NCBI RefSeq assembly: GCF_012220205.1
Contig: NZ_CP047225.1
Coordinates: 62,001-126,000, forward strand
Source: Mycoplasmopsis gallinacea
GTDB taxonomy: Bacteria; Bacillota_I; Bacilli_A; Mycoplasmatales; Metamycoplasmataceae
Length of the DNA stretch: 64,000 nucleotides
Reading direction: 5' to 3'
Both the position numbers and the translations under genes were made by a program. Below the pieces are notes generated by a model. The model saw only the letters and a program-made list of their open reading frames with translations, did not search any database and was not told where the DNA came from. Positions 30,214 through 41,585 of this stretch are shown here, piece after piece. Position 1 is the first letter of the stretch; every line of letters begins with the position of its first letter.

Positions 30214-31638
30214 TTATTTAACTTTAATAACTCTTGGGTCGAGAGCATCATGAAGTCCGATTGCCATAAAGTGAAGTGATACTGATATTGATAATAAAAT
30301 AACTGAAGGTAAAAGTAAAATTCAGAAGTTTGTTCCAGCTTGTGAAGCAGCACTAACAAGCAATGCTCCTAAGTTTGTATTATCACCTTTAAAGAACCCT
30401 AAGAATGCAAGTGATGAAATAGACATAATGATTCCTGGGATACGTGAAACATAACTATTTGCAATTTTACCGATAATTGCTGGTAAAGCATGTTTGTAAA
30501 TTAATCTTGCTTTTGAAGCTCCAACTGATTTACTTGCTGTAATAAATTCAGAATCTTTAACTGTAATTATGAACAATCTTGTTCCACCAACAGCTCCTGT
30601 TCATCCGGTAAATACTAAAGCAAAAATAAGTGTTCAATCACTTGTTCCAAATGTTGAAGCAAATAAAAGTAATCAAATAAGAGCAGGAGGAGCTACGAAG
30701 ATTTCAATTAATCTCATAATAATTGTATCAATTCATGAACCAACATGGAAACCTAAAAAACATCCTACTGCAACTCCGATAATTGTTTGGATGGTAGCAA
30801 TAATTAAGGCTAATTTAATTGCATTTCAAGTTCCAACTCATGAAGAAGTTCAAATATCAATTCCTAATTCATTTGTACCTAAAATTGAATTAGGGTATAA
30901 GTTAGGGTTGCTTGGGTTTAATTTTTCAATTTGAGCAATTATTTCTCTAATTTGATTTTCACTAACGCCAGCTGCATTTAAATCAACACCTTTAAAGATT
31001 GAACCAAGGAAAATATAAAGGTTCATAGCTTTATAGAACTGATATGTATTAAGTTGAACTTCTTTTGAATCTACAGCTTGTCCATTAGCTTGAATCACTG
31101 TTTTTGTAATAATTCTAATAGCTGATCCTGGATCTTTTGCTGATTTAATGTAATCATTATAAAGAACACCAAAATAATCTTTTTTGAATGCATTTATATA
31201 TTTACTATAATCTTCATCAGAAATAAATAAAGTTTTTGATGTTCAGTGATTATATGAAGGTGGTAAGTATTTTACATATGGAGAACCTTTCATTGTAATG
31301 AATGAAAGGTTTCCGTTTTCATCTACTTTTAAAGAGTTAGTTGAGGTATCTAATTCTGGCACATTGAAAAACATTGTATCACTAATACTTTTAGTAGAAT
31401 CATGAGCGCTTGATAAAGTAGAAACGATAGATAAAATTAAAATGATAATGAAAATAATTGTGCAAGCAACAGCTGCTCAGTTTGTGAAAAATCTCTTGAG
31501 AATCTCAATTAATATTTTTTTGGGTTTTCCGGCAACATTAACAAAATTATTTCCTGAATTAGAAACTCTTTTAAATAAATCGTTAGAGTTGGCATTAATG
31601 TTTAGTCCATATTTGCGATTAAATTCTCTTGTACTCAT
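30214..31638 (-). CDS. oppC: Oligopeptide ABC transporter permease OppC
   Basis: A 474-residue inner-membrane permease. A cytosolic N-terminus and first membrane helix (WAAVACTIIFIIILILSIV) are followed by an extracellular domain of about 170 residues, larger than in typical OppC (about 300 residues). Five helices follow, with the EAA loop (EFITASKSVGASKARLIYKHALPAIIG) that contacts the ATPases. The start ATG has a strong AAAGGAGG and overlaps the oppB stop as TAATG, so the two are coupled. Confidence 0.94.
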
Positions 31639-32795
31639 TAATTACCTCCTTTAGCTAATTCATTTAATTCTTTAAATTGTTTATTTCTTTCTAATGTTGC
31701 TGTAAATCAAGTTCTTAAATTGTATTTTGAAGTTGTTCCATACTTAATTCTTGGGTCTAAAATTGTATAAACAACATCAACAAGAATTGTTGTAAATAAT
31801 CCTAATGTGGTAAAGAAGAAAGTTGAAAACATAATTAAGTTAATTTCTCCAGTTGGGAACGCTTGTGATAAAACTTTTGAAGTCCCTGGAACTTGTCAAT
31901 ATGTTTCGATAATAATACCACCAGATAAAAGACCTATATATGAAGGAATAATTAAGGCAGCAAGTGGAATAGAAATATTTCTTAAAACATATTTGAAGAA
32001 AATTTCACTTCTGCTTAAGCCTTTTGATTTTGCTATTAATACATAATTAGATGTAAGAACAGTAACAACTTGGTTACGCGCATATGAAATATATCCAGAA
32101 AGTGAACCAAGCACAATAATGAATATTGGTGGTAATCAAGATAAAATTATTTTTCCTCATCCCATAGCCTTAACAACTTCTTCATTGGATGGGTTTTGGA
32201 AAATAGGCGGAATGTTAAAGTTCAACAAAATTGAAATAAAGATAGGAGCAACAATAAATGAAGGTAATGCTATAAAAACAAGAGAGAAGAAATTGACAAA
32301 GATATCAAATGTTGTACCTCTTTTATATCCAGCAACAATTCCAAGTGCTATACCTAAAATTGCACTAATAATAAATGAAGGTAATGTGATGATAATTGAA
32401 AACTTAATGTATTTAAAGAAAAGGTCAGGTATATTTTTTGCATTTGCTCCTGAAAAGACGTTTTGATCAAAAACATTACCAAAAGGGTATTCTTTGTTAA
32501 AAATGTCTTTAAATCAATATCCTAAACGAACAAATGGACTTACTTTAAAATAGATTCAGTCTTTTTTGTGTTCTGCGAACTCAAGATTTGCTGGAGTTAA
32601 ATGGAAAGCTTTTGATTTTTCAAATAAATCTCTAATTTGACTCTCTGTTAAAGCTTTCTTATCCCCTGCTGACACAGTAAGTTGTCTAACAAAGGGGTTT
32701 TCAGCAAATATCGCCACAGAAAGGTATACAACTAAAACAATAATAATTAATGTTAAAATTGCAAGTAAAATTCTCTGGGAAAGATATTTAAACAT
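31638..32795 (-). CDS. oppB: Oligopeptide ABC transporter permease OppB
   Basis: A 385-residue permease: MFKYLSQRILLAILTLIIIVLVVYLSV as first helix, an extracellular stretch to about residue 125, then five helices. The EAA-type loop reads YVLIAKSKGLSRSEIFFKYVLRNISIPLAA. It forms the channel with OppC. A 10-bp hairpin lies between oppA and this gene. Confidence 0.95.
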
Positions 32796-32824
32796 AATTT
32801 CCTTTCTTTCATAAATGAAACAAT

Positions 32825-32849
32825 AAACAAACAGTTTTGCTGTTTGTTT
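32825..32849 (-). promoter_or_regulatory. Intercistronic hairpin between oppA and oppB
   Basis: AAACAAACAG (32825-32834) pairs perfectly with CTGTTTGTTT (32840-32849). The minus strand continues TTTATTG, a poor T tract. It could be a leaky terminator or an RNA-stabilising stem that gives more OppA than permease; this is inference. Confidence 0.55.
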
Positions 32850-32866
32850 TTGTTTGATTAGTTATA

Positions 32867-35746
32867 TTAAGATAATTTTTCTTCTCCTAATTTAATTCAA
32901 CCAAAGTCTAAGAAGTCAAAGTTTGTTTGAGGTTTAATGTAACTTGGGTTTGAAACAGTTGGGGTAAAGTTGTTTTTACCAATTGTTGTTACGGCATCAA
33001 AAGTAAATCCAAAGTACACAACTAATTCATTTGCTAATTCTAATAATGATTTTTTAGTTACACTAGGTGAGTTGTTGTAGTTTAATCAGAATTTAGATGT
33101 TATATCCGCAACTGTTAAATACCTTCCATTTCCTTTTTCTTCTGCTGATAAGGCTACATAAGCATTTTTAGCTTCATTTAATTTTTCTGATCCTAAAGCA
33201 TATATAAAATCACTAAGTAATGTTGGACTTAATATTGCTCAATCTGCAAATGGAATACTAAGTAAAGCTCCTTCAGATTCAATTTTTTCAACATAAGCTT
33301 TAAATGCTTTAGCAGCTTCAACTAAACGTGGAAAAGCACTTCCAAATTTTTGTGCTAATTCAGAATCTGTAGAAAGTTGAGCAAAAAGGTTTAGTAATTG
33401 TGATTGAGTACCAATTCCATCTATACCAGAACCAATAGTTTTATAGTCATATCCTCATGAAGCAAGAGTTTCAAAACTTCCTGATCCTCAATGAGTTCTT
33501 CATCCATCTGCATTTTGTGAGTAATCAAAGCTAATGTTTAATCTTCCTTTTTTATCAAGAGCATTCATTGTATTAGCTAATTTTCTGAATGTCATTAAAA
33601 TCGGTGGATTAGGGTTGATGAATCTATAGAAATAAGGAATATTTACTCTTGTAGATTCTGGAGTATTTGTTTGTGTATATAATCTATCTAATAATGCTGT
33701 CATTCTTTCTGATAATAAATCAAATGCTGATGATTTATATTTATCATCTTCATTTTTATCAAGACTTGAGTTTTCTGATTGAGAAATTTCTGTACCAATT
33801 TGTCCACCTAAATCAACTTTTTCACCTGTTTGTGAATCTACAACGAATAATGTATTGAGCGCTTCAGCATTAGCTCTTAAGTTATTTTCTGCAAGTGAAT
33901 GATCGTTAAAATCCTCTTTAATTGCAGCATCTGGTGCTAAAGGTGAAAGTCATGGTGAGCTTGGTCTATTTGGTGTTAAATCATTAACAACAGGTTTTCA
34001 GTTAATTGCTGCTGGTAAAATAGTTCTAAATTCAATTGAAATACCAGTTGAGTAATTTTTAACAACATCTGTAGATGTATAAACATTGTTAAGTGAATGT
34101 CCATATAATAATTGAGACACTAAATTATCAAAATTGTATTTTCCGGCATTAGGTCCATCTGGAAGTGAAGGTACCATTAAGTTAATTTTAGTTTTTGCAT
34201 AAGCATCTGTGTTTAAAACTTTAACATAAGACATTCCGTATTTTTGTTTATTTTGATCTACTTGATCTTTAAGGTTTTTTGGCAACGCAGAATAATTTAA
34301 ACTCACATTATCTCCAGAAGTATATGCGTTGAAAGATGTTTGAATAAATGCATCTTGATCAACTTCACCTGATTGATATTGTTGTTGGAAAACAAGAACA
34401 TTTTGTTTATCTTTTAAGAATTCTTTATTTGAGTAGTGTTCATTAAGTTTAATTGATTCAATTAAAGTGTCACCGTTATATGGAATTCCATAGTATTTAC
34501 CTGAGAATAAGGTATTTTCAATTGTTGTTCCATATCAGTAAAATCCAAGTTCTTTAGCAAGTCCTTCAGCATTTAATATATCTGTTTTATATGCTTCTGT
34601 ATCAAATGAATTAGCTCCGCTTGTAGGTTTTACAGTTGAAATAATTGGAGTATTTTGATTTTGACTTACATATTCATAAGGCATTGGTGTAAATTCATAT
34701 GTAGAATAAATATTTTTAAGAATCTCACCAAATAAAGCTGTTTCATCAAGGTTTTTCTTTTCAATATTGAAATATGTATTACCTTCTGCATCTGTAGTCA
34801 CTGCTGTATCCTTTTGAATTAAGTGCTCAAAATTTACATTATATAAGTCAAAAAGATATGAGTTTCCATAACTTGTTTTACTATCAAGTAATTTTCCAGG
34901 TGCGTGTAAAAGACCTTTCATTTTTTCGTCAAGAGATTCTTTTCCACCGTGACTTAAACGGTATTGACCTGTGAATAATAAAGTTCTTACAAGACCTGCT
35001 CAGTAATCATAAGCTGAAACTTTATATTGTGTTTCGTTTCCATTTTTATCAACTCATTTAGCACCTTGTCTAACTCTAAAACTAACTTTTTTAGCATTTT
35101 GTAAATTTTCTTGGAAAGAAAGTGAGTTAATTGATTTTGAGTTATTCGAAGTAAGTGTTACAACTGTTTCATTATAATATTTACCATCTATTTCAGGTGC
35201 AGGTAGAACTTCCGCTTCATCAGAATCATAAACATGTTCTATACCGTCATTAGTTGTAATAATAATTGCATCAGCATGCTCAAAAACCATTGCCTCACCT
35301 GAAGGTTTTGAAATTCTAATTGTTTTAGTTTCAATACCTTCATCATTTACTTCTGTAGCTTCACTGTATTGAGCTTGTCCAATAGCTTTAAATGAAATAA
35401 GTGTACCTGTTGTACCATCTTCTAAATATGCACCATCTTTACCACCATAAAGTCATGAACGATCTCATCTAAAATCTTTTAAGTTGTATGTAGCATTAGT
35501 AATTGATTTATATGCACCTTGTCTAGCAAAAGCTGATAAATTTGAATCATCACCTGTTAAATATCTTACTTTTGTTACTAATGAACTTGATGTAAGAATA
35601 TTAGATGAATTTTCGTTTCCATTATTTGTTGTTCCATTTTTTGATGGATTTTTGGTTGTATCACCACAAGCAATAGCTAAAACTGATGTAAGAGGAACCG
35701 CTACTACTGTTGCTGTTCCAAGTAAAAACCTTTTTCTAAATTTCAT
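32867..35746 (-). CDS. oppA: Oligopeptide-binding lipoprotein OppA
   Basis: A 959-residue lipoprotein. Signal peptide MKFRKRFLLGTATVVAVPLTSVLAIAC, with lipobox Cys27. An Asn/Ser/Gly-rich linker is followed by a large extracellular domain that binds peptides and passes them to OppB/OppC (VRQGAKWVDKNGNETQYKVSAYDYWAGL resembles the start of an SBP_bac_5 domain). The family in mollicutes is 900-1000 residues long. The assignment rests mainly on position in the operon plus this motif. Many TGA Trp break the frame. It lies 37 nt after pepF, with AAGGAAG before its ATG. Confidence 0.88.
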
Positions 35747-35783
35747 TTTAATTCTTCCTTTTTATCTTTTCTTTTTTCTTTAC

Positions 35784-37616
35784 TTATTTAAATTTAAATA
35801 TTTTTTTACCTAATTTTACTCATTGATCAATTAGTTTTTCAACATAGTCAAATCCTTGTTTATAAAATTGATCATCTTCTAAATTTACACCTACTTTTTT
35901 AAGTATTTCAATTGGATAATCGCTATTTCCAGCGCTTAAGAAATTATCAATGTAATTTTCTAAAGCGCTAGTTCCTTTAGCTTTATATTGTGCAAAGAAA
36001 TAGCTAGCAACTAATTGGCCAATTGCGTATTTATATACGTAAAATCTATAATAAAAGTGCGGCACATAAATTGAGAAAATAGTTGTTTCATCATTGTGCT
36101 TAACACTTCTTTCAAGCGTGTATTTTAAGGAGTTTTGATAATAAAGTTTGCTAAGCGAATCGAAACTACTTGAAAGAGTTCCTTCTTCAATACCCTTATA
36201 TAAATCGTATTCATAATTTGCTCACTCAACTTGTCTCATCACAGTTGCAATAAAACCATTAATCATACTTGTTAAAATGCTAAATTTTAACTTGTCATTA
36301 TCTGATTTTTGAAGGAGATAATCATAAAGCATTAACTCATTAAAAATTGATGCAATTTCAGCTAAGAAAATTGGATATTGACTATTAATAAGATCCTGAC
36401 GAGTATCTGAATAATATGAATGCATTGAGTGCCCAAGCTCATGAGCTAAAGTTTCCACTCCACGTAATTGACCATTAAAATTCATTAAGATATATTTTTT
36501 ATCAATTCCGTAAGATGATCCAATGCTATAAGCTCCACCACGCTTAGAATCTGCGCTCATAAAATCTACTCAATTTTCATTTAAAGCTTTGTGAATTTGA
36601 TTCATATACTCACTTCCGAAAGGCTTAAGCGCATTTTCAACTAGCTCTTTAGCTTTTTCAACGCTATAATCTGAATCTACCGTAATTAAATCTCTGCTTC
36701 AATCTCAAATTTGGATTTTTTCTCCAAATTTTGCTTTATAAAACTTCTTATATCAGCGTTTATATCTAAAGAGCACTTTTTTATTTATTTGGACTTGAGA
36801 AAACAATTTATTTAATAACGCATCAGAAACTTTATCTTCATAAGTAAGCATTGAAATTACTGAATCGTACTTGCGAACATTTGCTTCTGTTGCTAAATCT
36901 TTAAAGTGCTGATATAAAACTTCTGATAAAGAATTTTTATGCTTAATATAACCTTTTAGGAAGTTTTGATAAGCTTGCTTTCTAACATCTTTGTTTTGAT
37001 GCTTAAGAAGCTTTAAGCGATTAGTTGGGTTTAATTTAACTTTCTTATTTTTAGATAGCTCAATAGTCCCAAAATCAAGTTCGCTGTTGGTTAAAATGCT
37101 AAAAATCTTATTTAAATTAGCTTTACCAAAAGAAGTTTTTTTAATATACTCTTCAACATCATCACTAAGCTTATGAGTAAATGAATCAAGCAAATCAGTT
37201 AAATAACGTTTGTAGCTCTTAAGTTCTGGTTTTTCTTTTCAATCTCATATTTTGTCTTTATGAGCATAAATTCTATTTTCTTCTGATCCAAATCTTGATA
37301 CAAATGCTTGAGTTAGAAAATCAAATTCTTGTTGGAGCTTATTAAATTTAGGATCTATTAAATTAGTATTAAGATTGTTTGATAAGTAATTATGGAGCTT
37401 AAAAGTCACTAAAGTTAATTCTTCTTCTAACTTAAGGCCTTTTGTATAACTAGCTAAGTTGTCAAATTTAGAATTTTTAATAGCGATTTTTTGCTCTCAA
37501 AGCTCTTTATATTTATCAACCCAATACTGATAAGTTTTATTTTCTAAAATAGCTTCTAAATCTCAGCGATACTTTTTAGGTATATCCTGATAGTTTTTAT
37601 ATTGTTTAGCTTCCAT
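35784..37616 (-). CDS. pepF: Oligoendopeptidase F
   Basis: A 610-residue cytosolic M3-family zinc peptidase. HELGH at about 392-396 supplies the zinc ligands and catalytic Glu ([16 protein letters not shown]), followed by the third ligand region ([16 protein letters not shown]). The N-terminus ([17 protein letters not shown]) is typical. It cuts short peptides and here heads the operon pepF-oppA-oppB-oppC-oppD-oppF, so import and degradation of peptides are made together. ATG 37616 has AAAGGAGG. Upstream lies the lysine riboswitch-like leader. Confidence 0.96.
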
Positions 37617-37643
37617 TATCCTCCTTTCACAATAACGAATTAG

Positions 37644-37693
37644 AAAAAACAAGCCTTGTAGAATTTACTATAAATTCACAAAACTTGTTTTTT
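37644..37693 (-). terminator. Riboswitch-controlled terminator in the pepF leader
   Basis: On the minus strand AAAAAACAAG pairs with CTTGTTTTTT (37684-37693 with 37644-37653). Inside it, TTTTGT pairs with ACAAGG and GAATTTA with TAAATTC. The stem ends in a T6 run only about 28 nt before the pepF ATG, so it must be prevented for expression. Confidence 0.8.
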
Positions 37694-37710
37694 AATTATT
37701 AATAATTAAC

Positions 37711-37888
37711 AAATTTGTGTATCTATAGCACCAATGAATGCGTCAAAGAATAAAGCTCGATTAAGACCCTTTATCAACCAAAGCAAATGCCTTTGCTAAG
37801 ATTTCGGCTTTTATACCCTTTCCATAGTTTCCCAGCATGCCTGCTCCACTATGTACTAATGCTAAAAGCTCCTCTATAGTACAAATAT
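37711..37888 (-). promoter_or_regulatory. Lysine riboswitch (L-box) aptamer upstream of pepF-opp
   Basis: Read on the minus strand, the signature blocks of the lysine riboswitch occur in order: GAGGAGC, ATTAGTA, GTGGAG, GGAAAGGG, GCCGAAA. P1 is formed by CTATAG and TTTGT at 37874-37886 with CTATAG and ACAAA at 37711-37728. P2 pairs GCTTTTA with TAAAAGC, its inner part pairs CATAGT with ACTATG, and P3 pairs AGCAAA with TTTGCT. The 3' strand of P1 (ACACAAA) can also pair with TTTGTG in the left arm of the terminator, giving a simple antiterminator. Predicted logic: lysine bound, P1 stable, terminator forms, operon off. The last helix (P5) is the least clear. Confidence 0.75.
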
Positions 37889-37891
37889 AAT

Positions 37892-37922
37892 CTAGTTTAG
37901 CAGGTTTTTGCTAACCTGCTAG
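37892..37922 (-). promoter_or_regulatory. Hairpin at the 5' end of the riboswitch leader
   Basis: AGCAGGTT pairs with AACCTGCT around AGCAAA, flanked by CTAG on each side. It directly precedes the aptamer. No T run, so it is probably a 5' protecting stem or an accessory part of the leader. Confidence 0.4.
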
Positions 37923-38146
37923 AAAACAGATTAACAACAAAATTACATAATTGAACGAACAATCATGCTAATAATGTTGTTAGAAATAACTACATTGATC
38001 TGTTTTTTCATGCAAGAATGATAACATATTTTTAACAAAAGACAAAAATTTTTGTTTTTTTATTTTTGATCTATCAAGTGCATTATTTGCATTATCATTA
38101 GAAAAAGTCAAAAAACGAAAACTATGTGTTTGCGGTTCGATTGTAA

Positions 38147-38255
38147 ATTGCATTGCAACGCGGTCGGGTTCAAAAACACAAGAAAAAGGCAATAAAAACA
38201 CCATTCCCTATTGCGTTAGGAACGGTATTTTTATTGTGCTGGTGATTACACTCAA
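38147..38255. repeat. Stem-loop repeat, copy A
   Basis: Contains a block ending ...ACACAAGAAAAAGGC (to 38190), an 18-bp imperfect stem (38190-38207 with 38219-38236) and the end motif GATTACACTCAAG (38243-38255). The same blocks occur in inverse orientation at 56169-56500, with an extra insert, and partly at 62681-62780. It marks the left edge of the export cassette. Confidence 0.75.
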
Positions 38256-38284
38256 GCTAAAATATAGGGTAGTCCTATATTTTG

Positions 38285-38752
38285 TTAAAATAATATTTTT
38301 CCAATTATTTGGTGAGAGTTTATAAAACCAAAAACTCTAGAATCATCACTAAAATTTAAATTTGTTCCTAAAACAAAAAAATGGTTTTTTGGAACTATTA
38401 ATTCTATATTATCACCAAAATTACCCATAAATAAACTAGTGAAAAGATTATTATTTATAAAAAGTTTATTATTTTCAATAATAATCTTATCACCTTCTTT
38501 TCCGACTATCATTTTCACTACATTAACACCATTTTGTTCAAAAATAATTATATCCTTTTGATTGTATGGACCATATTTGAAAGCTAATTTTCATTCACCA
38601 TTTTTTAATAATGGTAGCATTGAATTGCCATTAATTTTAACTGGAAAAAAAAGTAAAAAATAAATAAAAACAATAACTAATATTAATAAAAATAAAATAA
38701 ATAAAAGTATTTTATTTTTATTTCTCTTTAAGAAGTCTATTTGTTTTTGCAT
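38285..38752 (-). CDS. Signal peptidase I (S26), small form
   Basis: A 155-residue membrane-anchored serine peptidase that removes signal peptides. One N-terminal helix (ILLFILFLLILVIVFIYFLLFF) is followed by the box NGNSMLPLL with Ser44, the general base Lys80 in NVVKMIVGKEGD, and box E-like VLGTNLNFSDDSR, in which the usual GDN/GDNR is altered to GTN--SDDSR. ATG 38752 overlaps the exporter gene by 35 nt, so it is translationally coupled to it. Mollicutes often lack an obvious SPase I, so a dedicated copy beside an exporter and a secreted protein is notable. Confidence 0.8.
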
Positions 38753-40934
38753 AAAATTTTCTAAGAGATACAAAAAAGTATATTAAAAATGAAACAAATG
38801 AAATAGCTGATCAAAATATAAACAATGTTGTTATATTTAATAATCAATTAAATTTTAATAAAGCTAAATTATTAATCAATAATGTAAAAATTAAATAAAT
38901 AGGATACATTATTAATAAAGAAAAAACAATCGAAACTAAAGCAACAAAAATAAATGAAAATAAATGATAGATTAAACTTTGTCTAGAATTCAATCCTAAT
39001 AATTTTAGTAAAGCAATTTCTTTAGATTTAGAACTAACTATTAAATGTGAAAAAATAGCAACGGCAATTATTGAAATCATAAATATAGAAATAGCGAAAA
39101 TAAAAATAATTTTTGTTGTGTCTTTACTATTTTGAACAATCATTTTACCTAGTGAAGCAAAATTTGTATGAATTACTATTTTTGAATCTTCTTTAGCTAA
39201 ATCATTGAGTAAATTTAAAGATTTTTGTAGATTTTCAGCACTATTAAAATATATTAAAAGACTATTAGGATATCCACTTATGTACTCTGAATGTATTTTT
39301 TTTAAATTTTCGAATGTTTTTTTACTAAATTTAATTTTAGTATTTTCAGAATTTTTATCTATTAAAAAATTATTTAATACTAAATCCATATCAATATGAA
39401 AATCGCTATCAATTTTATATTTTTCTCCGATATTTAACTGTTTTTTTACAGGAGATATGAATGTAAATTCATTATCGTTTAAATTTTCATCATAATCAAT
39501 CATTGATGAATTTGCAATTTGTACAGCAATTTCATCATTAATATATTTTAGAATAGAAAAACTAAATTTTGAATTTTTATTTATTTCTGATGAAATTTTC
39601 TTCGTTGTCTCTGCGCTAACAAATATATTTATTTTTTCATAATTATTTACATAGGAATAATAATTAGATAAATCTATCATATCATCATAATCAACAATAC
39701 CCACAATCTTGAAAATTATTCCATTATCTGTTTTTAATTCATTATTTGTGTATAAATCTAAATTATACTTTTCAGCATCTTTTTTTCAAACAATAACTTC
39801 ATTTACATCTAAACTTGCTTTTCCAATAATGTTCATACTTGCTAATTTATTGGTTCAAAAACTTGAATTGTCAATCTCATCAAAATTTAGTTCTAATATT
39901 TTATCACTATTAGTTAATGCAGCAATTCTTATCTGTGGATAATATGAATAGTATGAAGTTGAAGATAAATTACCAATTCTATTATTTAATTCATCAATTT
40001 TTTTAATATCAATTAAATTTCATGAATTAGTTTGATATTTTAATTCTATAAAATCAGAATTTGTTTCTTTAAAATATTTTGTAGAAACAAATTGAGAATT
40101 ATTATGCAAGGAATAAGTATTTGATAATAAAGCAGATGTTGAAGAAATAAGAAAAATCATTAAAATAAAAGAAATAATCTTTCTTTTAATTCCAACTCAA
40201 GAAAACTTAAGTAATGGTTTATATTTATTTCAAAAATTATTTTTGCCTAAATTATTTTTTATATCATTAAATAAATACTCATTACAAGTTGGTTTGTTTT
40301 CTAATAATTCATTATTTTTTAAATCATAAATATAATCACCATATTTTTTAGCCGCTTCTAAATCATGAGAAACTACAATAATAGTTCTTTTTTTCGATAA
40401 ACTAGACAATATTTTAAAAATATTTTCACTATTTTCAGTATCTAAATTTCCAGTAGGTTCATCAGCTAAAATAAACTCAGATTTTCTTAATATAGCTCTT
40501 GCAATAGCAATTCTTTGCTTTTCACCACCCGATAAATTCTTCACTTTTTCATTTAATTGAATTTCTTTTATACCTAATTCATTAATTACTTTTATTATTT
40601 CTTCTTTACTTAAATTATGTCCTAAAAAATTTAATGGAAAAACTAGATTGTCTTCTACACTTAAATCTTCAAAAAGATTATAATCTTGAAAAATAAAATC
40701 TACATAATTATTTTTTAATAAAGTTGATGGATCTATAGAGATATTATTAAAATTATATTCAATGGTTCCATCATATTCTTTATCAATGCCACCTAATACA
40801 TTTAATAAAGTTGATTTTCCAACGCCAGAAGGACCTATTATAAAAGTTAATTTATTTATTGGTATTTCTAAATTTATATTTGAGAAAATCTTTTTATCAT
40901 TGATTTTTTTGTTTAAGTTAAATATTTTAATCAT
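38718..40934 (-). CDS. MacB-like ABC exporter, ATPase and permease fused
   Basis: 738 residues in one frame. The two halves are joined through a TGA Trp (KNNFWNKYKPLLKF). N-terminal ATPase (1-230): Walker A GPSGVGKST (34-42), Q loop FIFQDYNLF, signature LSGGEKQR, Walker B ILADEPTGNLD, H loop VVSHD. Then one membrane helix (IISFILMIFLISSTSALLS), an extracellular domain of about 380 residues, and three C-terminal helices with the FtsX-type loop (SSKSKEIALLKLLGLNSRQSL). This order of ATPase, TM1, outer domain, TM2-4 is the MacB fold. No Shine-Dalgarno is evident. Likely cargo: the secreted protein encoded just upstream, by context only. Confidence 0.85.
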
Positions 40935-40963
40935 AAATTAATTATTTATTTAAATTCAAAGCA

Positions 40964-41584
40964 TTAGGAAACATACTTTTTATGCTCAAAGAATTTATCA
41001 GTCAGAGAATCCACAATGATTACTTTATTCTTTTCTTTAAAAAGGGCATTTGTAGAAATACCAACATAGCTTCATGATCATATGCGTCCAGAATATGAAT
41101 AATGCACACCAATTTCATTTGTATCTTCAAAAACATAACTAAAACTTCTTCCCTTTTCGGTTGGATTAGAAGATATTCCTAAACTTGCCTCTAAACCGCT
41201 AGATTGACTGATACCAACTGAAGAAGATACGCTTGGTCTACCACTACCTTCAACTCATGTCTCTACTCCTAAAACAACTCTATTAGTGAAAGTACTATCA
41301 AATAAAACTCTTTCTACCGATGCCTTAGCAACCCCGCTTCAAAATACTTCATCACTACTTCAAAAATAGTCTCTTGCTCAAACCTTACCATCATGAGAAG
41401 TTTTATATTCATTTCCATCTACATATTTCTTACCCTTTTGTATTCAAATCATCTCTGTTTTCTTACCAAAAAGTGCATTTGCCTCTTTCTTATTAACTGT
41501 AGATGCTATTATTGCACTTGGCGCAACAATCATAGCTGATAAAACTCCAAAACTTGCTAAAAATTTTTTAAATTTTAATTTCAT
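40964..41584 (-). CDS. Secreted Trp/Ser-rich protein, putative cassette effector
   Basis: 206 residues, with ATG 41584 preceded by a strong GGAGG. Signal peptide MKLKFKKFLASFGVLSAMIVAPSAIIAS, no lipobox. The mature part has no Cys and seven Trp, all coded TGA, so the gene is invisible under the standard code. GKVWARDYFWSSDEVFWSGV loosely recalls the lactococcin 972 repeat (G-K-V-aromatic...Y-H-S-S). A Ser/Gly-rich stretch follows (SVSSSVGISQSSGLEASLGI), alternating small polar and hydrophobic residues like a beta hairpin. Neither resemblance is strong. It lies between the anchored helical protein and the exporter. Confidence 0.7.
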
Positions 41585-41585
41585 T

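Noticed and set aside
37711-37922. tmRNA or RNase P RNA in the gap before pepF
   Set aside because: No tRNA-like ends, no CCA and no tag frame, and no conserved P4 of RNase P. The block order fits the lysine riboswitch instead.
37980-38204. Minus-strand open frame of 74 codons
   Set aside because: It reads through repeat copy A. The same fragment (PFSCVFE...RVAM) appears in copy B at 56.4 kb, as expected for a repeat and not for a gene.
38718-40934. Separate ATPase and permease genes
   Set aside because: Both halves are in one frame, joined by TGA, which is Trp in this organism, with no stop or start between them.
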